Of a stretch of DNA of 64,000 bases, positions 33,396 through 45,269 are shown one piece after another. Made by a program: the position numbers and the translations under genes. The notes below the pieces were generated by a model that was not told where the DNA came from, searched no databases, and saw only the letters and a list, made by a program, of their open reading frames with translations. This DNA is from Physcomitrium patens. Its lineage: Eukaryota; Streptophyta; Bryopsida; Funariales; Funariaceae. Numbering within the stretch: the stretch's first letter is position 1; each line of letters starts with the position of its first letter. Location of the stretch: assembly GCF_000002425.4 (NCBI RefSeq), contig NC_037271.1, forward strand, positions 4,887,582 through 4,951,581, in the 5' to 3' direction.

Positions 33396-33920
33396 ATAAT
33401 GCTCTTAGAATAAAATTAAAAAATAAAAAATGTCTCTCTTTAAAAAAATTAAGAATACAAAGGCACTCTTTTGAACATGAACCATACTTCTAGCACTAGA
33501 AAAAAATACAAAATAAAAAGAAAGTACCTTCTAATAATTTACTGGAATGCTAAGGTGAATTGAGAAAGTTTTTAACTCTTAAGAAAAATATAAAATAAAA
33601 AAGAAGGCCCCCTTCAAAGATCATTAATATGTTGAAGAAAATAAATAAAGATCTTAGTTCATAAACAAAATAAAAAATAAAATTAAGGTCTCCCTTCAAA
33701 AACTATATCAATCATATAGAAGGCATTGTATGAAATATGATTGATATAGATATATATATATATATATATATATAGCACAAAAATAAAACATGGAATATAA
33801 TAACTTGTTGATGCAGATTGAAAATGTTTTAAGCTCCATAAAAAAAACAAAAAATTAAAAAAAAAAAAAAATGTTCTTTTCAAAAGTTAAGACCATGGTG
33901 AGATAAATTGAAGAAGTTCT
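33396..33920. repeat. Degenerate minisatellite, unit about 85 bp
   Basis: About six diverged units begin near 33401, 33488, 33570, 33653, 33829 and 33915. Each has CTTAG or CTAAG, an A-rich block of the AAAATACAAAATAAAAAA type, a CCCTTCAAA-type block and an ATG-GTGA-AATTGAAGAA-type end. One unit carries an inserted (TA)n run at 33746-33773. Confidence 0.6.
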
Positions 33921-36689
33921 AAGTTTAGGGCATTGAAAAAAGATATATGCAATTATAACAAAGTAATAATGTTTTTTTTATAAAGATGTATACCATAGAT
34001 TTTCAAGAATGTGGTATTTTTATTTATAGAGATCATAAACAATACATGTGATAATAGTCTTAAAATCACAATCTATAAAAATGAGTATTTTTTTTATTTT
34101 TTTATTTTTTTTTTATTGACATAGTCAAAAATATTATACCATAAAAGAAAATCCTAAAAAATATTAAAGTTATGCAATGCATATCTTCAAGAGCTTTTGA
34201 ACAAATACTTGAATTTTTTCATAATCACCTTTCAAATATGTAATTTTGACCAATTTTTATACTTTAATATGAGACCAAATACTTGATCATTACAAAGAAG
34301 CATTAACAATCTCCTTTCTTGAGCCTTCTATAGCAAGAAGAAGAATCTACCAAAAATCTCTATAAAAGATTATAATAATTTTTCCAAATATATATTTTCA
34401 ATGTCATGTATATTTTAGAAGATTCTATCAAATGCCGAATCACAATGTTCATATTGCATTAGTATTTTATTTTAAATAATAAGCACCAATTGTTTTTGAA
34501 TATCTGCATATAATATTTGTTTTCATAACATTGCAATTTGAATTATTATAGATACCAAGAAAAAAAATTGATCATATAGTGTATAATCCCTCATCTACTA
34601 AAAAGTTGTGTTGTAATACTAAAAAAAGCAATGTACAATACAATCTTTTTTTTTACTTCAAAATTTAATTGTTGTTGATTTATGAACTAATATGTTTTTA
34701 GTTTCTACTATTTTTTTTTAAAAGACATACTTTTTGAAGGTTATTATCCACCAAATCAATTACATCTAAGTATAAAGTTCATTGATTATTATTCAATTTT
34801 TTCAAACAATTTTTTACTATTCATTTTAGCTTGTTATATTTTTATGCTATATACTTTGTAAGCACTTTATTAGTACCATTTTGTCTCTAAATTATTTTCT
34901 ACTATGGCATCAATAAAAAATCAGTAAGTGTATTGTTTGATTTATAAAAAACATTATGAAGAAGAAATAGTTTATAATCTAAATATCTCTTTTTGCATAG
35001 GACTTTTAATTCTATAATCTTAAGCCACTAAATAATGTACATTGTTACAAAAGCTTCGTTTTAATTTGTCCCATAGCTCTTCTAGATGTGTAGGTATATG
35101 TAGAAGAAAAATAACATCAAATAATATTTTTTAATAGATTGTTTATTTGTATTATAGAAGTTTTCTTTAAGAATTGATTCTACTCTTTTTCATCCTCTTA
35201 TTATCAAATTAAAGCTATATTTTCTAATCTTGATAATTTTTATAGTAATAAAATTAATTTAAATCACCAATAAATCCTATTTTCTATATATATAACTAAA
35301 AAGATATGAGGTTCTTTCTTTTCCTTCTTCTAACTACTAACTAATATTTATAAGCTTTTTTATAAGTAATATATGTAGATAGAAGGCCATTACAAATATC
35401 ACTCTTAATAAGTAAATATCAATACTCAATAATAGGTAAAATTAATAAAACATATTTTCTTAATCTAATATATTTATAATCAAGCAACTTGAAAGTATAT
35501 TTTATTATTTTTACTAATTATGATCTATTGGTATAACTCAAATTTATCTAATATCTTTACTTTAAATTTAATTAAATATTTTTAATAATAATTTTTTTAA
35601 TAATTTGGCTATGAATATTTTTAAATATTAATTGTAGATAAATTTTAAAAGTTTATATTAGAAATTAAGATTTTACTTCTTCTAAATTGGAAATATTTTA
35701 ATAACAATGGATTTTATTTATCCTAAATATATTCGATTTTAACATTTTATTTGATACGTAATCAATTATCTCTTAAATTCATTTTAAAAAAAATATTCAA
35801 CTAAAAATATATATCTTTTGTTAATTTTTATTCATTTTGGCAAGTAAATATGTATAGAATACATAAAGAATATTAGTCATAAACTCAAAATGTAGACTTC
35901 TTTTTAATCTTTTCAAATCCATGTGGCTTACAAAATCCAAATTTTTATTATCTTTTGTTTTAGGTCCTAATTTTGATGTTGTAGAATCTAATTCAAAGAT
36001 GTTGTACAAATGTTCATCTTTCAGGTATTAATCTTATAATTTTTATGTGAAATTTTTAATAAGCCTATATTTGCTTTTATCTTAAAAGTTTTTACATTAT
36101 CTTACAAGTTTCTTTCAATTTATATCTAGACTTTTTTACTATAAGCTAAATGCCTATTAATCCATATTTTTACTTATTTTATGTCTTATTAATATATTTA
36201 AAGTACCTAAGAATAATTAATAGTTTTAGAGTTTGTATTATGACCTATTAATGTATTATAATTTCTATTTAAATGATAGATAAATAGTAATGTACAAAGT
36301 CTTAGATAATAATAAAATATTTTTTAGTTTTTAGTTTTTTTTAACTAAAAAGTAATTAAAATTTTCTTACTTTTGTTTACTTCAATGACAATATATCTTA
36401 AATAAAGGAACTTATTAAATTCTTTGATCAATCTTTAAATAAGACCATTTATAAATAAGAATCATACAAGTAATCTAGAATTTTTAAGTTATGTTTTTTA
36501 GAAAGTAGCAAAACTACTTTATAAAATTATTATGACAGAATGTAAAAAATTAATGAAAGAAATTTATTTATAAAAGAAATTTTACTTATTATGATTTTCT
36601 TTTAGAATATTTATCTTAAAACTAATACCTTATCTTTGTAGAAATACTTTTTTATTTTTAATTTACAATAATTGCCACTTTGAACCACC
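33921..36689. other. Unassigned AT-rich stretch
   Basis: I see no convincing gene, RNA or known element. Small reverse frames (for example 35821-36009) have no recognised motif. It may contain upstream parts of the Helitron helicase, since that relic points this way, but no motif supports it. About 45 bp near 35909-35955 recur at 42311-42358. Confidence 0.35.
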
Positions 36690-36950
36690 AAAGAAAGAAT
36701 AAAAGCAATGAAGAGAATTGGGTTGGAAGATAAGAAGTAGAGAGAAGGAATCTGAGACAAAACAAAGCGAAATATGAAGTGAATGGAAGAAAAGAGAGAT
36801 TAAGAGGAATAAACCAATATAATTTAAAATAGAATGATGAAGAATGGATTTTGGTACTTTTAGAAGGAAAGGAGAGAGTTTGGAATGCTTTAGAAGAGTA
36901 AAAAGTAAAAGAATAGAAGAAAAAAAGAGCAAAAAGAGAGTGTTGGCAAT
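36690..36950 (+). other. Strongly purine-biased strand segment
   Basis: The plus strand is mostly A and G over about 260 bp, with many GAAGAG, AGAGAG and GGAAGA strings. It lies just inside the inner edge of the right arm and upstream of the G2-type leader. A 152-codon reverse frame results from this bias (Phe, Leu and Ser rich) and is not considered real. Confidence 0.5.
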
Positions 36951-36955
36951 GCTTG

Positions 36956-38477
36956 TTCAAACACTTGTCTAAGCTTTCTTTTATTAATAAGAGTGTTGAT
37001 AAAGAGGTGTTTGTATTGGATATAGATTCTTTATATAAAAAAGAGTAGTTAGACCATGCATATGGATGAATGGAGATAGAATATAAAAATCTCCATTCCT
37101 GTTGGCCAAAAGCCATGCCCTATGGGCTTCAAGGAAGCTGCTTGAGGCCTTATTATGAGTTAGGATTACTCTTTTGAGAACATTTGAATATCAATGGTTA
37201 TGATTATAAAGTTTAGAATTTCAGATATTGTTTTGGTGCAAATTTTGTATAATTTGGAATTTGCATGAAAGAGATATAGGCACTCAAATTCATGGTATCA
37301 ATTTTGTATCTACTGTCACTCTTTGGAACATAGCATACAAATATGAAGGGATTTTTAGGATAAAATTTATCATTGAAAATTTAGTTTAAAAGGCTTTATT
37401 TTATATACTAATAATAAAAGATTTTAATTAGATTATAAGAGCAATAACTACTTGAAGATAGTGCTTCCAAATTGAAGTTTGTCAATGAACTAATTTCATG
37501 AGTGATTTGGTTCTAGTCTTATTTCAATCATTTGAATAAATATTTGACCAAAATTTTTACAAATATTAATTATTATGTTATAAAGCTATATAAAAAAATT
37601 TTTGGCATTTGAATTTTGGATTTTTGAAATATGAAGAAAATAGTACTTAGGTACTTGTAAATTGGGATTTAAAATACTTGCTAATATTTTTAGGATATTA
37701 GAAGATTAAAAGCAAATCTATAATTGATTGTTTTTGGTAGTAAATTTTGAAGATATAAGCTAAATTTTTAATAAATATGAAAAAAATTAAATAATTAAAT
37801 CAAGAGATATTTGATCCTAAAGTTTAGAAAATAAAAATAATAATAGAATCCTTGTAGGTGAAGGTGTAGAAGGTTTTTTGGCCATAATTTTGAATCTTTT
37901 GTATGAATCAAGGGATTTTTAGGAGCAAAGACTTTATATATATATATGACTAAGATGGATATATAGAGCTATGATAAAATTTTGATATCAAGATGAGATT
38001 TTGAAAAGAGATTATGGATTTTCCTAGAAATTATTGAAAATCCAATTTACTAGCAAATAGCTAATTATGATTTGGTATAGCGATGGATCTTAAGAAATTC
38101 TTAGATATCTTAAAAAGCCTTATGTATAAACCTTCTTAAATATAAAAAAGTTTTATTAGTAGAATATCTTTTGATATTGTTGTATTTATTTATTTTTTAA
38201 ATTAAGAATAAATCATTTATTAGAATTTGGTCAATAAATTAAAGCTAAATCCTCTATAGCTAGGTATCCAATGAATTCCTAGATTATAAATCATGCCATA
38301 CAATAATTGATGAATCAAACATAAAACATTTGTAATAGAAAGTTTTGAAGAAATATTTTTGGCTTTCTATTATGGCTAAAGAATAAGAAAGTAGTAGTGG
38401 AAATTACATTGAGGCATCACTATTGTAGCTTCATCTTGCTATAATTCAAATTTTTCAAACATTTTTTTTTATATATA
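36956..38477 (+). other. G2-type leader or LTR-like segment, right arm
   Basis: Non-coding. The segment around 37100-37160 (GCCCTATGGGCTTCAAGGA, GCTGCTTGAGG) resembles 49000-49040 upstream of copy D. A short TATATATA run lies at 37935-37945. Confidence 0.5.
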
Positions 38478-39060
38478 CAGCAACAACAATTCATGGAGTA
38501 TATAGAGAAAATAGCTATCAAAGCCTTACAATCTGTTGTTGGTTTATTGAATTAATTTGATAAAAGAAACATCTCTAAGTATTTGAAATATTATTTTCAA
38601 GAGATGGAGCTCAATAAAGTACCAAAGAAAAAAATGATCCTAATATTTAAGCTTGCGATTGTACTAGAGTTATTAGAGCATACAAAGAAGATTATTCAAA
38701 TCTATGGAGAAAAATGAGAAGATTATATCTTTTAGCTAAAAAAGAGTATTTTTTGGAGGATGCTAAAAGGATAACTAAAAAATCATTCATAAAATGGATT
38801 AATAAATCCAACAAAGGATTAATTGCAATAAAATTATTTTGAAAGTTTGAGAGAAAATTTCATCAATTAACTTGAATAGAAAATTTTATTTTTGAAAAAG
38901 ATAAGATGGAGCTATTTCTTCAATCAACCAATAATGAATTATAAAAACAATTGGAGTTATTATTGGAAGATAATACACAAGACAATAGACTCCTTACTAA
39001 TTGAAAGAAGGTCTCTAAAATAGTAGCTATACTTACTAAAAGAAAATATTAGAGAATTGA
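38478..39060 (+). pseudogene. G2-type gag remnant, right arm
   Basis: Same protein pieces as the left arm copy (NISKYLKYYFQEMELN, YFLEDAKRITKKSFIKWI, LELLLEDNTQDN), homologous to gag of element F. The zinc knuckle of G2 gag is missing. Near 39060-39190 the sequence switches to family A protease and linker. Confidence 0.75.
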
Positions 39061-41800
39061 GATTGTGATAGGCAAGAAATTAGGCCTCTATTAATTATAA
39101 TATCTCATAGGTAACTACTAGAACTTACTTTATTAATATTTATGTCTATAGTTTTATCACAAAAAGATACAATTGAGAATTAATAAAAAATATAACTCTT
39201 AGATAGACTAGATTTCTTGTAATCTAAATTAATTTCATAATTTAATCCAAGATTCTTCTAGGCAAGTAGAAATCCATAAGATCAATACATCCAAATTATT
39301 ATTAATAGGTACAAAAATATTTATGCATGTTACAAAAGAAGGGTCAATTTTTGCTATGTCACACCTATTATTGATAGAAAGATTTCAAGTGGCATTTTAA
39401 GCCAATACCAAGATTATCAAGATATTTTTGAAAAAAAAATTCAGATGTTCTTTTAGAGCATTGCCTTTATGATTATTCCATTGATATTCAAGAAAGAATT
39501 CAACCACCATTTGGACCAATCTATAATCTATTATAAAACAAATTTGCTACACTCAAAGAATACATTGATGAAAATTTGGCTTAGAACTTCATATGCTATT
39601 CTAAATCTCCAATAGGAATTTTTATTTTATTTGTGAAGAAAAGAAATGGATCTTTGTAGATGTATATAGATTATTGAAGACTCAAAAAGATCACCTTAAA
39701 AAATATATGTCCTCTACATTTGATTTTAATTTTTTTTAATTAATTGAATCAAGCAAAGGTTTATATAAAAATAGATCTATAACAAGCATAAAATTTGGCA
39801 TGCATTATAAAAACAAATCAACAAAAAACTTTATTTTGGACCAGATATGGATATTTTCAAAATAATATCAAGTCTTTTAGACTCATAAATGTATCAATTG
39901 CTTTTTAATATATAATGAATGATGTCTTTTATAAATTTTTTGATGATTTTATCATCTATTATTTAGACAACATCTTAATCTACTCTAAGAATATAGAAGA
40001 ACATGAAATTCCTGTTCATCATGTATTACTAAAACTAAAAGATGCAAGATTATATACCAAGATAAAAAAGTATGTATCTTACACTATTAAAGTTGACTTC
40101 CTAAGATACATTATTTCAAATAATAGTCTTATAATAGTTCGAAAGAAGGTCCAAACTATCATAGATTAAAAGATCTCAAAAATAATTAAAGACGTATAAT
40201 ATTTTTTGAAATTTTCTAATTATTATAAGATCTTTATCAAGAACTTTTCTAAAGTTGTGGCTCTTCTTATATGTCTAACATATAAAGAAAAACTTAAATG
40301 AAGCAATTAAGTTGAAGCATCTTTTGAAGCCTTAAAGACAACATTTACTTTTATACCAATTTTGTATCATGCTAATTTTTCTAAGGTATTTTTTATGAAA
40401 GTAGACATATCAAATTTTACTAGGGATGTTATTTTGTTAAAAATGGGAGTAAATGACAAGCTCTACCAAGTAGCTTTCTATTCTAAGAAAATTTTAGTAA
40501 TTGAGAATAACTATGAAATCAATAATAAAGAGCTTTTTGTAATCATAGATTCATTTTAAGAATTGTATCATTATTTAGAAGGTTCATTGAATCTAATCAT
40601 CATGTATACAGATCAGAAGAATTTCAAATACTACATGATGATATGTATTTTGAATTGTTATCAAGTCCATTGGAGCATGTTTTTATTAATATTTGGTTTT
40701 AAGATCATTAATTCATTCAAAAAATAATAAATTTTATCAAATACACTTTTTAGTCATTCTTATTTTGTATTAAAAGAAAAAGATGGATCTTTTAATTAAA
40801 AAAGAATGATTTTTTTAAAGCTAGATTGTTTTCATCTTTTAGCAATAAAATCAACATTAATTCAACTTTTCTCAAGCAAGTTCAATCAAGTATATCCTCT
40901 GATCTTCTTGTTTATGATATTAAAAATAATTCTTCTAAATTTCATGATTCTTCTAAATTCAAATTCAAGAATAATCTATTATATTTTGAAGGACAATAAT
41001 ACATTCAAAAGATAAAGTATAATTATAGAATGGATGAATCAAGTTTTGGAGTAGTATTTGAGGTGTACCATCAACTATCATCAAGATGAATGAACAACTC
41101 TTTTACCATTGGCAAATTTTGCATATAATAATTTGGTACATCTTTCTACTCAAAAAATATTTTTTTTGCCAATTATGATTATCATCCATAATTTAATATT
41201 TTTGACTTTTCAAAAATTAATAATCTTGCAACAAAAGATTTGAAAAATTATTTTTCAGATCTACATGCAATAATGAAGGTACAATTAAAGGAAGCTTAAG
41301 AAAAACAAAAGATCAATATAGATGCCTATCACAAGGAACAACCACAATTTAATGTAGATGACAAGGTATGGTTACTTTATCACAACATCAAGATTACTCA
41401 TCTTTGTAATAAGTTGAATTATTACAAGCTTGAACCTTTTTCTTATTTGTAAATAAATCAATCTTATTGCTTATTGATTATATCTATTAGAATCTATGAA
41501 GATCCATCTCATATTTCATTTATCTCTTCTTGAATCATGTAAGATAGTGAATATCTCGAGAAGAAGACAAATACCACCTCTTCTTATAAAAGTAGATAAT
41601 AATGAAAAGTTTAAGATGTAAGAAGTCTTAGATTTAAGGCGGTGCCAAAATAAATTAGAATATTTTTTTTCATTGATACAGATATGATATTAGTAAATGC
41701 ACATAAGAATTAGCAAAGAATTTTGTAAATGCAACAAAAAAAGGTTGAGGCTTTTTATTGAAAATATCTATAAAAAATAAAATGATGAATAGAAAACCTT
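39061..41800 (+). pseudogene. Family A pol remnant, right arm
   Basis: The protease tail (about 39180-39300) is followed by RT with MNDVFYKFFDDFIIYYLDN at 39915-39971 (catalytic YLDD changed to YLDN). RNase H (FYSKKILVIENNYEINNKEL near 40470-40530) and integrase follow. The catalytic core of integrase is largely deleted: sequence passes from the zinc-binding side (about 40990) to the late core (VLE, YHLRCTINY-like near 41030). The chromodomain is at about 41590-41750. Full of stops. Confidence 0.8.
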
Positions 41801-41888
41801 TGCTATAAAAATAAATAAGATCCACACAAGATAGTATTTTATCTTCTATTCTTATTTGTAGCTTTCATATATTTGTGGTATTGAGGAG

Positions 41889-42309
41889 ATGGAAAATCAA
41901 CAACTAGTACATTCAACTCAACCGCTATTATTTGTTAATTTACCAAATAAGACATTATAATTGTCACAACCTTCAAGATAATGTAATTGAAATGAAGATC
42001 CTTAAGAAAGATATGTTCTTCTTTAAATAGATGGCAAGATACAACATGTTTGATATCACGACTTTGGAAAGAATTTCTAATATTTGATGATTTTATTAGA
42101 AGTAGGAACAACTCTTAACAATGTTTGAAATATTTTATTTGAAAGAACATATAAAGGCTTCAACAATGATCAAATAATAGGATGGTATTCTTACATTAGT
42201 ACAAGATATTATTAATAGTTAAAAAAACCTATCAACCATATTTGAAGAGAATAAAGATCAAAATATGTAACAAACATAAATTCTTGTATCTTAGATTTTT
42301 TAATATATG
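41889..42309 (+). pseudogene. ORF3 of family A, right arm
   Basis: It starts ATG (MENQQLVHSTQPLLFVNLPN) and stays in frame for most of its length (ILLEVGTTLNNV, FERTYKGFNNDQIIGW, KKPINHI). It has about ten stops and a single-base deletion close to the end, which moves the usual stop out of frame. The left arm keeps only the first 153 bp. Confidence 0.62.
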
Positions 42310-42475
42310 ATAAGCATTGTTTTCGAATCCTGGTGGCTTATAAAATCCAAATTTTTATTGCTTTTTAAGAGGTCTTTCTTAAATGATTATCTACTAATCA
42401 ACTTTGAAGTGTTTATAAATTAGATTTTTTAACCACACCTTCTAATTTCCAAATAACCTCTCTTTTGTTGTAGGT
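42310..42475 (+). other. Unexplained 165-bp segment between ORF3 and LTR
   Basis: In other copies about 30-60 bp with the polypurine tract lie here. In this copy an unrelated sequence follows ATGATAAGCATTG. Its start (TGGCTTATAAAATCCAAATT) matches 35923-35942. No polypurine tract is seen. Confidence 0.5.
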
Positions 42476-42992
42476 TGTCAAAGACATATATATTTATTAT
42501 GATATTTATCTATATGATTAAGTAAAAATAATTAAAAGTAGATTTATTTCATTATTCTTTCTAAAAAAGCATCCTAGAAGTTTTATTGATGCAGCTTTGA
42601 TTTTACATGTGTTTGTAGGATAGAGACTTGGTCAATAAATTAATCATTTTTTGGTAGCTTTTGAAACAAGCTAGTTATGTGGTAAAAATATGAAAAACTT
42701 CCCTTGCAATTAAAGATATGTGTCTTACAAAGTCAGCACGTTTTGAAGGTCCTATAAGATATTGTCACGTAGTTCCTACTTAGGAGTATATAAGGATTCA
42801 AGAATGAAGCCTTCTTCACTCTTGACAATGCCTTTCTTATACTTAATCTTGTTTCCAGACTTTCTAGTCTTCTTTTCTTTTGCAATAGCCATTCTAGTTT
42901 ATTATTATATCATCTTTGAGTGATATTTTTTCTTTGTAAGTGCCACATGAGAGTATTAATATTTTAATTCTTTGAAATTCATATCCCTGACA
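42476..42992 (+). repeat. 5' LTR of copy C
   Basis: It begins TGTCAAAGACATATATAT and ends ATCCCTGACA. The R-region inverted repeat is well preserved (CAAGAATGAAG, CCTT, CTTCACTCTTG) near 42799-42824. It is 517 bp long. Confidence 0.82.
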
Positions 42993-43269
42993 ATTCGACA
43001 AGAATGCTAATTTTTTTATTTTTGTCTTGTTTTAGAAGTGAGTGAATTATATCACTTCTATTATTGAATTTTGAAGGTTGTAGATTATGCATTTTTAAAT
43101 AAAACATTTAGTTTTTTTTAACATTAATTATTATTATTATTTTTATTTTTTAAAGAAAGATATTATCTTTTTTATGGAAATTTTTATTTGATATTAGAGG
43201 TTGCGGATCACCCTTCTCTTATTTGACTTGTAGATTTCTTAAGTTATTTGAATCAAAAAGAAAAAATCA

Positions 43270-44000
43270 AGGATGCTAGTCTTAGTGGAAGTGAGAATAA
43301 ATTTGTAATTATTATAAATCTTCACAAACTTATCAATACTCTTTAAATAAAAACTTCATACATTACTAATATCAACTATAAAAATAATAATATTTTTTTG
43401 ATGGACAATTCAAAATCTACATTAAAAAATTGTGCAGAAGGAAGCAAGTAGATCGACTTCACAACCAAATTCAAGAAGTTTTGCTTGTACAAGTATGATG
43501 GAGATATAAATTAGTATGACCAATAAGTTTAATAGAACAACATCAAAAATTTAGAGATTTTTGCATCAAATGAAGTTTTATCTAAGGTTGCATTTCTTCC
43601 AATATCTTGATGGATTTACTCAAGTTGGATTTATAGGCGCACTTCTATTTGGAAGTGCATGGCTTGAACAATAAATTATTCTAAAGATTTAGCTTTTAAT
43701 ATTATCAATAAAAAATCTTTGAATGCAATAATTGATTATTTGAAAGGTATTGAGAACAAAGACTTGGTTGAAGAAAAAATTATGATGGTAGCTTCCAAGT
43801 TTTTAGAAACTTATATATGAAGGCTAAAATCAATATATATTAATACAATGAGTTTTAAATCCCTCACTAAGTAAGAAAAGAGTGAACATTTTCAAAAAAA
43901 ATTGTACTTATATTATGGAAAAATTAAGCATACTATTCAACATTGTTCAAAAAAGTAATGCAATCACAAAATGAAGGGCACAATTGCAAAAGAAGACAAT
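43270..44000 (+). pseudogene. Gag of copy C
   Basis: It reads KDASLSGSENKFVIIINLHK, LINTL, ITNINYKNNN and then a capsid region (NIINKKSLNAIIDYLKGIEN), ending in a decayed zinc knuckle LYYGKIKHTIQHCSKK near 43905-43955. It is the same subtype as the reverse copies at 16030 and 18716 and differs from A1 gag at the N-terminus. Several stops. Confidence 0.72.
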
Positions 44001-45260
44001 GTATTAGAAAACAAGTTTTTCTAGCTATAATAAGGACCATGCGATTGAAATCATGTACAACATCTAGTAAAGATCCTATTTTCTCTTTAGATCTTTCATC
44101 TTTTTTTACAATAGATGTGTATTTAGGACCTAAAAATCACAGTCTTTGCATAATTAGATTCAAGAGCCTCAATCTCTTATATAGACAAAGATTTTATTGA
44201 AGAACAAGAAATACCTTTAGTCAAGAAATTTAAATCCTACGTATAGAAGTCATAGATGGTTATTTGTTGTCTTTTAAAGATATTATTCATAAAAATATTG
44301 TTTTTAGATGTAATAATTAAATATTATAATAATATAGTAATATTAAATGTAATAAAATCTCTCTTTAATCTAGTTATTTTAGAATTATTGTGGTTAAAAA
44401 AATGTAATCCTCAAATAGAGTGGATTTTTTGTAACCTTAATTTTTCTTGTAGTTTAATCCAAAGTTTCAATAGTGAAGTAGAAATAAATAAGTCTAATAT
44501 ATCCAAAGAGGAATAAATCAAATAATAATGGGAGCTCCTAATTTTTTCAAAAACTTATTTATTAAAGCCAAAACCAATACAAATTAATATGGTACATTTT
44601 AAACCTCTCATAAAGTGGAAAAAGAATCAACAACATTAAGACGGCTTATGCTTATATTGTGAAAAAGGTAATCATCTTGCTCAATATTATCCAAAAAAAA
44701 TACAATTACAAAATGAGAAGCATAATTTCCAAAGAAAAAAATGTGTTGAAAAATGAATTTCTCTAACTACAATAAGGACCATGCAATTGGAATCATATAC
44801 AACATCTAGTAAAGGTTTTATTCTCTCTTCCAATCCTTCATCTTGGTTAACAATAGCAATTTGTTTAGGACCAAAAAATCACAAAGTCTTAGCCTTGTTG
44901 GATTTAGGAATGTCATCTTATTTTATGGATGAAGACTTTGTCAAAAAATAAGATATATCCTTATTTTAGAAAATTAAACTTGTACATGTAGAAGTAATAG
45001 ATTGACATTCAGTGTCTTCTAAGAATATTACACATGAAACTATTTCTATAGAAGTAGCAACTAGTGGTCACAATAGTTTAATAATATTTATTTTGATTAA
45101 ATTTCCTTCTAATCCAATCATTTTAAGATTATTATAGTTAGAAAGATATAACCCTCTAATAGACTAGATTTCTTTCAATCTTAATTTCTTCCATAGTTTA
45201 AACTAAAGTCTTACTAAATAAGTAGAAACTCATCAGTCTAGTACATTCAAATCCTTTTTG
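43820..45260 (+). pseudogene. Duplicated zinc-knuckle plus protease block in copy C
   Basis: Two consecutive blocks of about 700 bp carry the same content. Block 1 has the zinc knuckle near 43905 and a protease reading LDSRASISYIDKDFIEE near 44150-44200 (DSG changed to DSR). Block 2 has CLYCEKGNHLAQYYPKK near 44650-44700 (last Cys changed to Tyr) and ALLDLGMSSYFMDEDFVKK near 44890-44950 (DSG changed to DLG). Both are dead. The blocks differ a lot from each other. Confidence 0.72.
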
Positions 45261-45269
45261 GAAAGAAAA

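Larger units (their letters stand above)
36956..42041 (+). repeat. Right arm of the 5.1-kb inverted repeat
   Basis: It is the reverse complement of 9856-14941 with coordinate sum 51897 throughout. The same stops occur at the same codons in both arms, for example the YLDN change in RT and the three longest residual frames, which are identical. The element had therefore decayed before it was duplicated. Spacer between arms is about 22 kb and contains the host genes. Confidence 0.92.

Noticed and set aside
33683..33883. Reverse frame with YIYIYI repeats
   Set aside because: It is the translation of a (TA)n run and the A-rich minisatellite.
33300..33940. CRISPR-like array
   Set aside because: Units are long, A-rich and degenerate with no regular spacers, and the genome is eukaryotic.
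36658..37116. 152-codon reverse frame at the right arm edge
   Set aside because: It crosses the arm boundary, consists of pyrimidine-strand bias (Phe, Leu, Ser) and its counterpart in the left arm is cut off.
9856..42041. The inverted repeat as terminal inverted repeats of a giant DNA transposon
   Set aside because: The arms contain internal retroelement sequence, have ragged non-matching outer edges, no target-site duplication and no transposase between them.
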